From Phymorhynchus buccinoides (lineage: Eukaryota; Mollusca; Gastropoda; Neogastropoda; Raphitomidae): a DNA stretch of 64,000 nucleotides. Below the pieces are notes generated by a model. It had not been told where the DNA came from. It saw only the letters and a list, made by a program, of their open reading frames with translations, and did not search any database. The DNA lies in assembly GCA_017654935.2 (NCBI GenBank), contig CM065686.1, forward strand, positions 24,456,034-24,520,033. Reading direction: 5' to 3'. Both the position numbers and the translations under genes were made by a program. Shown in pieces: positions 1 to 20,121 of the stretch; within the stretch, counting starts at the first letter, position 1, and the number at the start of each line of letters is the position of its first letter.

Positions 1-61
1 CTTTGTTGGAAAGTTAAAAATTCAACAATGTTTTTTCTTACCCACCTCCTCGTTGGGAAAC

Positions 62-162
62 AACTCATTCGTAGTGAAACGGTAACATGATAGAATAGAT
101 TGGATGATTTTATTTAATATAACTATCTATTCTATCTATATACTTACCGTTTCACTACGATC
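62..162. repeat. Retroelement terminal-repeat arms, head to head
   Basis: Positions 62-103 match the end of the terminal repeat also seen near 390-410 and at 21600-21641. Positions 104-162 are the reverse complement of about 393-452. Two ends of the same element family therefore meet here in opposite orientation, which suggests a nested or rearranged insertion. No coding sequence is attached. Confidence 0.6.
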
Positions 163-221
163 AAAGGTTCCCACCCACCTCCCTCCGACGAAAACATCGT
201 TGCGAGTCGATTAGTCAAAAA

Positions 222-455
222 ATTTATCATGATTCAAAGTTGGCTCCCCGGAAGTGACGTCAGGAAGGGGATCCACAGCAGCTCAGTGGTATTGCTAAAC
301 CAGACCAAGGGAAGTAAGTTAGTCTTGTGAAGACTAAGACTTTTTTGGTCTTTGGTAATTGGCATTAGCTCCAAATTGGAAGAGATAACTCATTCGTAGT
401 GAAACGGTAAGTATATAGATAGAATAGATAGTTATATTAAATAAAATCATCCATT
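222..455 (+). repeat. DIRS-like retroelement terminal repeat, copy 1
   Basis: This block of about 230 bp contains the composite motif CCGGAAGTGACGTCA (248-262). It is followed by a purine-rich stretch and ends in a segment with AAACGGTAAG. Related copies lie at 14781-14990, 21437-21641 and 39110-39300. The copies near 15 kb and 39 kb sit just upstream of minus-strand gag-like ORFs, so the block is read as a promoter-bearing terminal repeat. Assignment to the DIRS class rests on a DIRS-type reverse transcriptase fragment at 15373-15545 and is inferred. Confidence 0.5.
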
Positions 456-562
456 TAGCATTCGCAATGCCACTGGGACCCTCTATCTCGCCTCTAGGGC
501 CCTCTACACTTGTAAGTGGGACCCCTTGTTTTGCGGGATGATTGGGAGCCCTGGTCTATCAG
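456..562 (+). repeat. Short interspersed repeat, paired with an inverted copy at 6196-6292
   Basis: The sequence from TTAGCATTCGCAATGCCACTGG to GGGAGCCCTG recurs in reverse complement at about 6196-6292, with a few substitutions. The two copies flank the first three KAT7 exons and the 116-bp array. No terminal inverted repeat or coding capacity was seen. Confidence 0.6.
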
Positions 563-878
563 ATATGAAGTGCTCCACTGAAGAACTAAGATACTGGGGG
601 AACAATACCACGCCCCCCCCTCCCCCCTTCCTTCCTCCCTGCATCTCTCTCTCTTTGTCTTATTGGATTCGACATATTAAACCCTTGGCCTTTCCTGCCT
701 GTCTCTTGTACGGGCAGTATGTCATTGATGATGTCATAACTTGTGATGTTGCAACTCTGGTTTTTGTTTTAGAACAACCAGGAAAGATAAAAGCATGCCT
801 GCCGCATATGTATGTCTACATTCTGTGTAAAAACGTTGGTTCAAAAGTTTACCTAATTTGTGAATGTTCTGTTTCCAG

Positions 879-10438
<9,560 letters not shown>

Positions 10439-12920
10439 TGAGGCACTGGCTGGAACCAAGATCTGCCGCGACAAGCACAGCTGCATCAAAGTGACTCGCA
10501 GGTACTTGTGGCAGTGTAACAGGGTTCTGTGGCTGTAGTTGATTGACCTCTTGATATAATGCAGTGTGATGCTACTTGCAGCGTTGTGGGACAATGGAGA
10601 AAATTATGATAAAGTGTTCACAGCATTATGAAAAGTTTTAGCAATGAAAAATGTAAAAAATAAAGTAAAATTGAACAAGAATTAAGAATGTCATTGATTG
10701 TATAATTTTTTTAATTTTGTTTTGTTTTGAAATTTGGTAGATATTTGTTGTATGAATTATAGAGACAAAACATAAAATGTTGGTGCTTTAAAGTGTGTAT
10801 AAATAGGGTTTATCTTTTGTATTTTATGTCTTTGTTTATTAATATTGTAATATTTTAACGGAATGCAGGTGTGTATGCCTTGATCTGTGCATCATTCAAG
10901 ATGGTGTGTGCAAAATGAGTTGGTGTGTAAATTGACTGTGTAATGCTGCCAGTGTGTGTGGTTCATTCAAAGAAATTCGTCACAATAGCAGATTCTCCAT
11001 TTTTCCAATGATCTTAAATAGGACAACAATTCAAATGAGTGGACAGTTTTAAAATCTGGATTTATCGGTTTCTTGCAGATTAATCTGCGCTTGTCAAGTG
11101 ATAGTATTTTTGTGGATTGGTTGAAAATGATCTTTTATAATCAAAATAATCAGAACAACAGTTTTTAAAAGAAACACCAGTTTTGTTTGCTTTTTTATAA
11201 AGGGGGGTCCCCAGCTTGATTTTGGGGTTTTCCCTGTATCTCTTGTAGCTATCGACATGAAACAAGGCACACAGAATTTCAGGAGCAAGGGTGTCTTCTG
11301 TGTAAAGTTTGGTATTAACACATGCGTTAGAAAACAAGGGTGTTGGGTTCTTGTGAGTTGTCCCATCTGGTGTCTTTAGACGCAAATTAACATGAAAATA
11401 GAATAACTTGAGCATTAATAATAAAATTAATTAATGTGATGCACGTGGTTAGCTTTGACATTGTTGGCCTTTGTAAATATGGCGGCTACGGAATCCAGAA
11501 ACCAGGTTGGCACCGACTGACTCATCGGTCGCATGTCGCCAGACATCTCTCATGTGGGTGCGATACTCGTCGCTATGCGATAAATAATGAGTGGTTGACG
11601 GAATTGAAATGTCTGGCCACCAGTGTGTCCGGAAATGGAGATCACTTATAGCTTAAAGGGAAAAAAAGCAACGCTGGCAGCCGAAACAACAAGCAAAAAC
11701 ATTAACCCCTTTACTCTCAGGAAAACGGAGAAATTATTGATTTTCTTATTGTAAAAGAGACCTGTCAGATTCAATCTGAGAAAATGGTTTTGAGATATAT
11801 CTTTCCTGACTTGTCTAAACCAAAAGCCGTCATTCCAGGACTATGATGACATCAGAGCGCGAGGTCTAACGAGAATTAGAAGGCTTCCAGGCAAACTCTC
11901 AGGTGTTCCCAATAATAGCTTACAGATTTCATTGCAATCAATTTAGAATAGGAATTTCAATGCTAAGACTTAAATAGTCTCTGCCTTGTTAGGCTTTAAG
12001 AATGAGAGTACGAAGCTCTGCTTTTCTGGGCAAAATCTCCCCTTTTTATACCCCCAAAAGGGAACTAATTTCAAGGAGAAATATGACTTTACACTGTGCT
12101 CCTGCACATATTCAAAGAGCACAATGATTGTCCGTTTGTAACTAACAACTAAACCTTCTTATGATGAATAATAACATCAGCAAATGATAATTAACAGGGT
12201 ATTCAATCATGCATTGCATTTATTTAACAATTCAAAGGTCTATTTCACCAATATCCAAAATTATCTTACTTCTTAGCTCTTTGTTGCTACGACATTTTGT
12301 GTACAAGCTCGTTTAGGTAACTATGCACAAACGTCATTATCGCACTACGTCATCCTACTACGTCATTTCAACAAGAGCCTAAAACCAAGCAACTTGGTAA
12401 TAGAAAAGAGAGTGCGCGCGTGCACAAGACGGATAGAGAAGGGAGGGAGAGAGAGAGAGAGTGAAGTCATAATCTTATGAAATCTATAAAAAAAATTATC
12501 ACGTTTACTCAATATTCAAATTATAAATCCAACAATATCCTAACAACTCATTTTAGCTTCGGTTTCCTTGCCAACGTACAGGCTTCATAAGTTTATTTCA
12601 TAACTATGGACAAGGCATCATAAGTCTATGACGTCATTTTACTTGGTTCCGATCAACTAAACTCGGAGAGAGAGAGAGAGAGCGACAGATCATATGTTTG
12701 TTAAAGATCCCACAGTGTTCAATTACATTTTCCACATTCCCCCCCACTTAAATACATTGTTATATTCTAATATTGAATTTACAAACTTTGTATATGCCTA
12801 TTTATTATATTTTAAAACGCAAGGTCATCAATTTTCAAACCCAGAACATAATTATTTTCCCAGACATTGTTTTTCTCCCGTCCCACCCCTTTACTCGATC
12901 TTTCTATTCTTGGCAGCGGC
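10439..12920. other. KAT7 3' UTR and unrecognised AT-rich sequence
   Basis: AATAAA at 10659-10664 is the first good polyadenylation signal after the KAT7 stop. Beyond it I see no convincing gene. There are GA-rich runs near 12440-12465 and 12665-12685. Short TACGTCAT-type repeats near 12330-12370 may belong to an old LTR, but I could not define its ends. Confidence 0.5.
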
Positions 12921-12925
12921 GTAGG

Positions 12926-13354
12926 TCAGGTCACCCGTCCTGTCCTTTTCCTTTTCAACAGCTCGTCCTTAAATCCATTTAATTTTGTTTCCATTTCTTC
13001 GATTTGACGCACCCACTCGTCCACTTCGGTTCGCTGTTCCGGGTATACACCAGGGTCCTTCTGGATAGGAGGGAAGGGAGATTTCTCTCGGGATTCACGT
13101 TTGCTGTGAGCGGTCTGTGAGGTCGGCATATTGAGTTCCTTCTTTTTTCGTTGAGTGAGGGCAAAGAGTGTCCGCAGTGCTGTCTTCTTAGGTGGTTTTG
13201 ATGAGCCGGGGTTCTCAACTGCTTCTTTCGATTTTTCAGGGGGGAGAATAGGCTCTTGGATGTCACTAATGCCTTGTCCTGTACAGATCTTAATATCCTG
13301 GTCACGGCACCAAATTATGTCGCAGATTTTATTGAGGGTCTTGTGTGATGTCAC
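12926..13354 (-). pseudogene. gag-like N-terminal ORF after a primer-binding-site-like motif
   Basis: A 142-codon minus-strand ORF reads through TTTGGTGCCGTGACC (about 13303-13317 in reverse complement). That resembles the primer-binding region following the LTR in Pao/BEL-type elements. The product is charged, with a run of PPKKTALRTLFALTQRKKKE and a short predicted coil (VDEWVRQIEEMETKLNGFK) near its C-terminus. No reverse transcriptase follows, and no LTR pair could be defined. It may equally be an unrelated transposon ORF. Confidence 0.35.
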
Positions 13355-13400
13355 CTTAATAGGCCTGTCGATCAGAATCGTTGATTTTAACGGTTTTTGA

Positions 13401-13570
13401 TTAGCCGTTGCGATCAGAAAAGAGCCGTTCCTGAGACGTTTTTAATGGTTTTGGGTTCACCGTTTTGGGTTTGGCAATCGCAAAAGGGCTCAATCCGGAG
13501 AGAGGGTGGTTCTCATCCACACCCTCCATAACCAGCCAACTCGACCAAAAACCACAGGAGGATCTAACTT
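13401..13570 (-). pseudogene. LINE ORF1 N-terminal fragment
   Basis: The minus-strand translation contains FWSSWLVMEGVDENHPLSGL followed by SPFAIAK. This resembles the conserved start of the RRM/zinc-knuckle gag-like ORF1 of mollusc LINEs (pattern W..FLVIES...LS.LSPFAI.K). It ends after about 90 codons with no knuckle. It abuts a plus-strand LINE fragment at 13612-13672. Confidence 0.45.
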
Positions 13571-13611
13571 CATCCTCAGAGTCCGAGTCAGAAGTATTCA
13601 AATCATGTCTT

Positions 13612-13672
13612 CGCCTCTTGCCATATATCATTTTTACTGAAAGGAGAGGACCCGCCTTACTGTGTAGCATGC
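13612..13672 (+). mobile_element. Fragment of hexamer-tailed LINE
   Basis: CATTTTTACTGAAAGGAGAG through GTAGCATGCGATGG matches 51145-51205 in the C-terminal coding part of the LINE described at 50890-51593. The match breaks off at both ends. Confidence 0.7.
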
Positions 13673-13700
13673 GATGGAAACTGTAGCTCTGATGGGAGCT

Positions 13701-14542
13701 TCATTGCTTGCCCCTAACACGATTTCGTGTGCGGGCTGGCTCAACCTTTTGGGAGCCGTTGACAGGTGAGAGCTTTTCATCCGTACGATGTACGGGGTAG
13801 CCGTTACCCGTGCGGTTAGATTGAGAGTGACAAACCCGTGAGTGTTCACCGTACGGGTAGTCCATTGATGAACGGTCCCGTCCGACCGTGTAAAGACCCG
13901 TGCGGGCCGTTGACGGCCTGCCGTTGTCCGTGCTCTGTCCCTGTGCACAAACAGAAATGCCCGTGTGTTTCTCTCTACGGGCTAACTGATCCGTTGAAAT
14001 CATGTCAGGAATTTCGTCACTCACGGCGAAATAATCTGGCGAGCAGTCAGAATGAGTCTCCTGGTCATAGGGATCCATTTACGATCCAAAGTCGTCCGCA
14101 TGAACAGTCTGAGTCAGTGAAGTCGAAGTCATGGTGGGCCTATCTGGTTCTACTGAGAGGTCAGAGAAGGGGACTAGCACCATTCCCTTGTTTTGAAACC
14201 CCACTATCATTTCAGCAACTAATGCAGAAGAGTCGACAACTGTAATGACTTGTTCTGGAGGGTCGACCACCGCAGGTGGAAGAGTGGGGGTGGGGGTTCA
14301 GAATGGGACCTCTTCCTAGATGATTTCGACTTAGACTCCTTCTTAGAGTTAGAACTGGACGCAGAAAGAGAAGTCTCCTTCTTAGAGTTAGAACTGGACG
14401 CAGAAAGAGAAGTCACGGGCAGAAACTTTCCTTTGTCGTCACGCCCTTGCTTGGGGGTGACGGAGTCCAAGGAAACAATAGTTGAGACCGGAATAACTAC
14501 AGGGTCAACAGATGACATGACTGAACTGATAGTCGGGGGCAA
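13701..14542 (-). pseudogene. DIRS-like gag ORF, frameshifted
   Basis: Minus-strand pieces 14219-14542, 14079-14270 and 13701-14078 read consecutively in different frames. The start is Ser/Lys-rich (VDP..., RDDKGKFLPVT, then a doubled SLSASSSNSKKE block). Next comes a segment like VVDSSALVAEM...NKGMVLVP, and then a Pro/Arg/Ser-rich part. The same architecture occurs at 32114-32416 (start), 18577-18740 (middle) and 37354-38769. The terminal repeat at 14781-14990 lies upstream. A structural role in a retroelement particle is inferred from position and composition. Confidence 0.5.
14337..14414 (-). repeat. 45-bp direct repeat inside the gag ORF
   Basis: CTTCTTAGAGTTAGAACTGG and the following 25 bp occur twice in tandem. 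They duplicate a 15-residue Ser/Lys-rich block in frame. Confidence 0.85.
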
Positions 14543-14780
14543 AGACCGACAACACGAGTAAAACCAGTCAATGAATAAATCAAATTATAATCACTAACAC
14601 ACCGAAATAATGATTACAAAGCACAGGCCGACAATACCTGAAGACCACTAGGGTTAGGGAACACAGTGAGAGGCGAGATGGATGAGAAAACACTTGGATT
14701 CAATAAAAAAAATTACAGAGGGTATGAAAAACATGGCGCCCCAATGTTGGAACATTTTATTCTGACTTGAAATAGCCGCT

Positions 14781-14990
14781 ACGGAAGTGACGTCACACAG
14801 GGCTTACCTCTGCATATCCGCACGGCAACCGTGCCAAGGGAAGGAAGTTAGTCTTTTATTTAGGCTATAGTCTTTGGTAAAATGGCATTTTGCTCCAAAT
14901 TGGAAGAGTAAACTCAGTTCGTAGTCAAACGGTAAGTATATAGATAGAATAGATATTTTAGATAGATATATTAGTTTAAATCAAACATTC
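14781..14990 (-). repeat. DIRS-like terminal repeat, copy 2
   Basis: ACGGAAGTGACGTCA at 14781-14795, then the GGGAAGGAAGTTAGTCTT, CTCCAAATTGGAAGAG and AAACGGTAAGTATATAG blocks in the order seen at 222-455. It is cut at 14988 by a 5'-truncated LINE. Confidence 0.6.
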
Positions 14991-15373
14991 TCCTATTTCC
15001 ATTCGTCATGTCCTTTTGGACTGCTGGGATTTATACGACATTAGAAAGAAACACTACACTGCAGAGTCAATGAAGGTTTTGTTCCGTGACGTTCCACCTG
15101 ACACCATCTTTAATTTCTTAAAAGAGATTAATATTTTTCACTCGATGTAAGCTACTGTGATGTTTTTAACTCAATGTGTCATGTTTTTACTTGCTAAGTT
15201 TGTGATTGATTAATGGTTTTTAACAAAAGTATTTTAACCAAAAAACTTTGATCTTGTTTTACCTTGTGTTTTTATCCCTTTTTAATTCGTGGTGAGATGC
15301 AACGTGGTGACAGCCCTGACATGGCCTTTGTTGTCGACGGGGCTATTATTTTAATCTTAATCTTAATCTTAAT
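14988..15373 (+). mobile_element. 5'-truncated hexamer-tailed LINE copy
   Basis: Encodes HVLLDCWDLYDIRKKHYTAE and continues to a stop at 15148-15150, parallel to 51205-51363. It then has the 3' UTR with GACAGCCCTGACATGGCC and GTCGACGGGGCTAT, and ends in (TTAATC)n. It separates a DIRS-like terminal repeat from a DIRS-type reverse transcriptase fragment. Confidence 0.85.
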
Positions 15374-15545
15374 CAGAATGTCGTTTAGGTAAAATACGAT
15401 TCTGATACCCTTTGCTCTTAGGGATTGCACAATGGGTTTTGTGACCTTTGTGAAGCAAAAAGGTCTTTCTGACAGGCCGGATGGGAGAGCGGTATATCTG
15501 TAGGTCTGGCCTTTCCACACAAACTGAAGAAATCTCTGGTGTCGT
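15373..15545 (-). pseudogene. DIRS-type reverse transcriptase fragment
   Basis: The minus-strand translation includes WKGQTYRYTALPSGLSE, FTKVTKPIVQSLRAKGIRIV and FYLNDIL. The order LP.GLS, FTK, then YLDD-like is that of tyrosine-recombinase (DIRS) retrotransposon reverse transcriptases. The catalytic YLDD reads YLND here, and the ORF is then cut by the LINE tail at 15373. It is a dead remnant. Confidence 0.7.
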
Positions 15546-15655
15546 CTGTGGATGGGGATGTGGACATGAATGACTCAAAATATTATTACACAAAAGAGGG
15601 TAAACAAACAAATTGAACATGTTGAAAGTTCCAAGAATAGCGGCACATATAGACT

Positions 15656-16506
15656 TCACAAGTGCAGCTTGGTATGCCAGATCTCGAAGCAGGGGATGAT
15701 GCACAGACCAGGCTGGCTCGGACATCTGGCACACATGAAGGTGCTGTCGCTTTTCCCCTGTTTTGAGCAGACTTGGCAGCGCTTCTGGGACAGGCGGTTT
15801 GTGCCTTCGGTGAGTGGGCAGCGTGCTGGAAAATGCCGTTCAAAAAGGCGCACTGACTCATCTGTCCGCAACTCAGCAGGAAGTGGCGGACACTGGTTTT
15901 CGTACAGTAGCTCCAGGATCACTTTGAGCTGGAACTGCAAGAAGTCCATCTTTTTGCAGTTTGGTTGTTTCTGGTTAACCAAGAAGGCATTGAGCAGGCT
16001 GATCTGGATCAAGTGGGTCAGCATCTTTTTGTACCAGCGGAAGGTTTTGCGGGTGGCACTGTAGGGCTGCAGCATCATGTCGGCCTTATCGACAGCTCCC
16101 ATTTTTGAGTTGTAGTCGGCCACACATTTTGGCTTCACCACTTCACGCCGCCGCTGTTGGACCACTGTTGTTCCACTGTCATGCATGCATGATGGACATC
16201 AGGTATACAACCTTGCTTGACATCCACTTGAGGAACAGAATGGAACCAAACCGCCGTTCCTCCATGTCACCCTTGTCCCTCTCCAACGCACGGACAGCTG
16301 GCGGCACACGGTTTTCACGCACTGTGCCACAGCACACAGTCTGGTGGTTGGCAAGGTACCTGAAACACAAGTACTATATAGTTTAGTAAATGTGGGTGAA
16401 AACAAAGCTGTAAGACAACACACATACACACACACACGCGCACACACACATACACACACACATGTGGGTGTGTACATGCACACACATGTATAAATGCACA
16501 CTATTG

Positions 16507-16541
<35 letters not shown>

Positions 16542-17768
16542 CTTGTAGCCCTTGTCAATCAGGTCATCTAGCATGTAGATGACTATCTTCTCCGAGGTGG
16601 GCAGGTGTTGAGCATCAGGGGGCAGCTGCAGATCAATGTTGAAGAAGGGGTCCTGTTTCCATGTGTAGACATGCAGCGTGTATGTGTACCCCGAATCCTC
16701 ACACAGGTGGAACAGCTTGATCCCAAAACGCACTCTTTTGAGGGGAATGTACCGTTTGAAGATCAGCTGCCCTTTGTACAGAAGGAGGGACTCATCTACT
16801 GCGATGCACTGTGTGGGCTTGTATACTGTGGAATTTATCCTTTAGATTATCAATGACAGGCCTGACCTTGTACAGTGTGTCTCGGCGGGGGTTGTCACGT
16901 GCCGGTTCTTGTCGTTTGTCGTTGCAATGAAGAAAACGCAACAAAAGCTGATACCTATTTCTAGTCATGACTAACGGGAAGATGTTGGTGTTGAGCAATG
17001 CCATTTTAGACCAGTAGGACTCTATTGTTGGTTTCTTGAGAATGGCCATGAGCAGAGTGAGGCCTAAGAACTTCTTCATTTCAGTGCTGGTGGTGTCTTT
17101 CCATGTTGCAAACCTAGAGTATCTCTTCAAGCCTTGTGGTGTTGCTGCCATCTGTTGGATTGTTTGTCTTGCATATATGTTTGTCTCTGTGACTGATCTG
17201 TTGACTAACTGATCTGTGACATAGAGAGAAAAGAAATCTAAACATCTATCTCCTTGTGGTTGTTTGAGCCCAGGTTCCCCTTCAAAATCAGGCACAGTTG
17301 GTTCAAAGTTCTCAGCTGACTGAATGTCAACATCAGCAAACACACTGCCACGCCCCCTCTCCCTCCCACCTTGTGCTCTACTTCGCGCCCTACCCCTGAC
17401 TCTCACCCCCCCACCTCTTGTCCTGGCCCTCCCCCTACCCTAGCTGGCCTATCTTCTCTCTCGCCTACCTCCTGTTCACTTTCTGTACTATCTGTGTCAC
17501 TGATATCTGCTACAGCGTCTTACTCAGCATCTTAGTCTACTCTATCGTCTGCTATTTCTATGTCAGGCTCAACTTGCAGCAAATTTTCGTCGTCTGCCCC
17601 CTCCTCCAAAGAATCATCTGATTGTAGTTCGTCATCTTCATCTTCATCTAGCAATCGTTCTAATTCCTGTGTAGCTTCTGCTAAATTCATCATACGAGGC
17701 CGTTTTGCACTGGTACTGCTCGTTCCACTCGTGCTTGTTTGAGGCGTCGCCATTTTGTTGCCATGCAT
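15656..17768 (-). pseudogene. piggyBac transposase, decayed, with a CA microsatellite at the second catalytic Asp
   Basis: DDE_Tnp_1_7-type transposase. N-terminal acidic part: 17768-17532. Core: 17406-16770, with FATWKDTTSTEMKKFLGLTL, LPLVMTRNRYQ-like and RFLHCNDK. The DES-type first aspartate is near 16800, followed by LLLYKGQLIFKRYIPLKRVR. The sequence then reads YMLDDLIDKGYKL and enters a (CA)n-rich block (about 16400-16540). It resumes at YLANHQTVCCGTVRENR and continues through VVKPKCVADYNSKMGAVDKA, with its DKAD-type acidic motif, to a CxxC zinc knuckle at 15670-15790. The VDNFYTS-type motif with the second Asp is missing. Stops between 17406 and 17532 also break it. Confidence 0.85.
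16400..16545. repeat. (CA)n-rich block inside the piggyBac gene
   Basis: CACACA tracts with GCGCGC and TATACA interruptions. In the minus direction the block starts as GTGTGTG after the codons for GYKL. A good acceptor (TTGTGTTTCAG) lies at its far side near 16360, so it could be read as an intron. Confidence 0.85.
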
Positions 17769-17799
17769 GCATAATGAGTTGGTTCTTTGTCCCGACAGG

Positions 17800-18317
17800 C
17801 CAATAAAATCGCTCGGAAAACGCAGTTTTCAGTGACAAAAGAGAGTTCGGACCTCCTTTGCTATTATTAGATTCTTGAAACCCTAAAGAGTCTAAAGCTA
17901 CCAGGCTTAGTTGTCTTGGATACAAAAAAATATTCGTACGAAATCGCGATAAAATGCTGGGCCCAACACGCACTGGCCCCACCTCAAAGTTTTTTTGAAC
18001 CTCAACATCCTTCAGTTCAGTTCTCCAACTATCAGTTCCACTAGGCCTAGCTTTCTCTTTTGGCTCCTTTCTTCTCTTCTTCCTGCTAGGGCCAGCAACA
18101 GGAGGCAAATCAAGCTCACTCTCACTCTCATCACTCTCCTCAGTGTCACTGGCAGCTCGGTGTTGACCACTAAATCTAGGTCAACGTCATTTTCATCATT
18201 TGCGTCGACCTCTTCTAAACCTAGATTCGGATTGCCACTCTCCCCACTATCACAATCATCGCCCCCCCATAATGGTCCTCCAAACATCCCACTCATCCAC
18301 CTCTGCCATCTTGACAC
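17800..18317 (-). pseudogene. Second transposase-like N-terminal region (possible piggyBac)
   Basis: The minus ORF from 18317 starts MSRWQRWMSGMFGG and is highly acidic (DCDSGESGNPN, VDANDENDVDLDLV). A shifted frame gives PPVAGPSRKKRRKEPKEKAR then SWRTELKDVEVQKNFEVGPV. An acidic N-terminus, a basic stretch and a W...F..GP motif recall the start of piggyBac proteins. It lies upstream of, and co-oriented with, the piggyBac at 15656-17768. The family call is tentative. Confidence 0.4.
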
Positions 18318-18576
18318 AATCCCCCCCCCCCCCCCTCCCCACTATTCTTTAGCGAAACTTTAAAAATTTATAATACAAAATCTACTGCGTGCTTTTCATT
18401 GTGGAAAAGACGCTAACGGAACAGGAAGAATCAGGAACAGGAAGACCTAACTTAATATATTGCATTGTGGGTAGGGTGAAAGTGAAAGTACTAGACCTGG
18501 CGTTCAGCGGCCGCTATCAGGGGTTACGGTATACCGATGAGGCAAAATTGACGGCTGCTCCAGGAGCTTGCAGTAG

Positions 18577-18815
18577 TCATAGGGTTAAATGTCTTCCCAT
18601 AACTTCCCTGTTTCTAGAAGCCGAAGGAACCAGAACTAGCCCTTTCTTCTGAAGTTCCGCCAACATATCCGACACTAGCGAAGATGAATCCACTAATGCA
18701 ATGACTTGCTCCGTTAGAACCTCAGGAGCTTCAGCAACTACAGGAAAGAGAGGGTGGGGGGGGGGGGGGGGGTGTTTGTTCTTCGAAACACTTTCTTCTT
18801 CGAAACACCAATCTG
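18577..18815 (-). pseudogene. DIRS-like gag middle fragment joined to a transposase fragment
   Basis: LTEQVIALVDSSSLVSDM and LAELQKKGLVLVPSASRNR are homologous in pattern to the gag segment near 14200. At about 18815 the sequence switches to the DUF7869-like transposase (INFMPPDW). A G-run (18756-18773) sits at the junction. Confidence 0.55.
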
Positions 18816-19420
18816 GAGGCATGAAATTGATGGTGATCTCATTGTGCAGAGAATTCTGCACCCTCCAGCACAAGTATTTTTGTTTTGTACCGAGCAGTTG
18901 TCGCAGTGAAGATGCATGGTGGTCTCACCACAGCCGTAGTTGTGCAGGAAATGGTGGATGTAGCTTATGACGGCGTTGGAGCCTTTGCTGCAGTTAACAG
19001 CTTCATCCACCAGGTAATTAACCTGCTGTGGGAGCCCCTCACAGCAGATGCCGAACACAGCACATTTCCTGGGTGTCAAGAAGTAAATGGGCCCTGGCTG
19101 GTCTGGACGGGCAGGGTAATGAATTTGCTGCGCATAATCAAAACTGTAGTGCATTGCGCACTGTCTGGGTTGGGCTGGAGAGAGGTGATGTTCTGACATT
19201 GCACTTCAGCCTTGCTGTCATTCACCAGCTGCTTGTAGAACTGGCGCTCGGCATCCACCTGGCTCAGGTGTGTCTGCTGTCGCTGAAGCAGCTCTGTCTT
19301 CTCATCAGGAAGGTTAGCGCTTCGAAAGATTTGTGCATTATTCTGTTGACAGAGCTCAGCAGACCTGTTTACTCTACTCTTTTCGAGTAGTAGTCTACTC
19401 AATTTGGATCTCTACTACTA
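18816..19420 (-). pseudogene. DUF7869-like transposase fragment, copy 1
   Basis: The minus-strand ORF (19199-18738) includes HYSFDYAQQIHYPARP, YFLTPRKCAVFGICCEGLPQ, KGSNAVISYIHHFLHNYG and MHLHCDNCSVQNKN. The aspartates in FDYAQ and HCDNC are plausible DDE/RNase-H-like catalytic positions. I associate this conserved block with DUF7869, found in many uncharacterised animal transposon-like proteins (recollection, not a search). It lacks N- and C-termini. A MITE end with GACCTGTTTACTCTACTC begins at about 19360. The segment is near-identical to 21660-22350. Confidence 0.6.
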
Positions 19421-20121
19421 TTCAAAATTGAAAATAATGCTAGATTCTACTCATTTTCAGTGAACGTTGTTTGGTGGTTTAAGGGGGAAACCCAACCCAG
19501 ATTTCAGTACCCAAATTGTAATGGCATGTGTTTATTTTCTAGTGGTCCAATCACCATGAAATTTGGCAGGAATGTCTTATGTGCCAAAGACACCACATTC
19601 TTAATGCAATGTTTTTTGTAAGTCTGTGATAAACAGAAATAGGAGAGAAAAAAATTTGTTTCAAAATGTTGCGGAAAGCAAATGAAAATTACTACCGACT
19701 TTGTAGCACTCTCTTGAAAACATTTTTTAAACAAAGTGCTTCATCTTTTATGTGCATGCATGTAAACAGTAAAAATGGCTGGTACTAAAATCTTAGCCCT
19801 ACTGTCAAAAGTAAGTCCACAGCTCGCGCACAGATTTTTTACATTTTTTTAATGGATATATGATCATTGATAAACAAAGTTCTTTTCAGCAGAATTGACC
19901 ATTTTAGTACCAGCCATTGGTATTGGCCCCTGCAATCTGCATGCCAAATTTCAAAGCAATAGGATGAAATTTACTCAAAATATGATGTTTAAAGTAAACC
20001 AGCGCACGGAAAAACGCAAACTTTTTGACGACAGAAAATTAACATGATTTCCTACCTTGTGCTGTCCTAATAAGCTCCAGCAAGGTAAGGCTGGCCTGCT
20101 GTTCATTCTGACCCAGGAGTC

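Noticed and set aside
526..870. 5' KAT7 exon overlapping the ORF at 526-891
   Set aside because: The sequence before 879 ends in a clear acceptor (TTTCCAG) and shows no conserved residues. The ORF reads through intron.
14734..14750. tRNA-Lys primer-binding site (TGGCGCCCCAATGTTGG)
   Set aside because: It resembles such a site on the plus strand, but the adjoining gag-like ORFs are on the minus strand and no LTR ends at this point.
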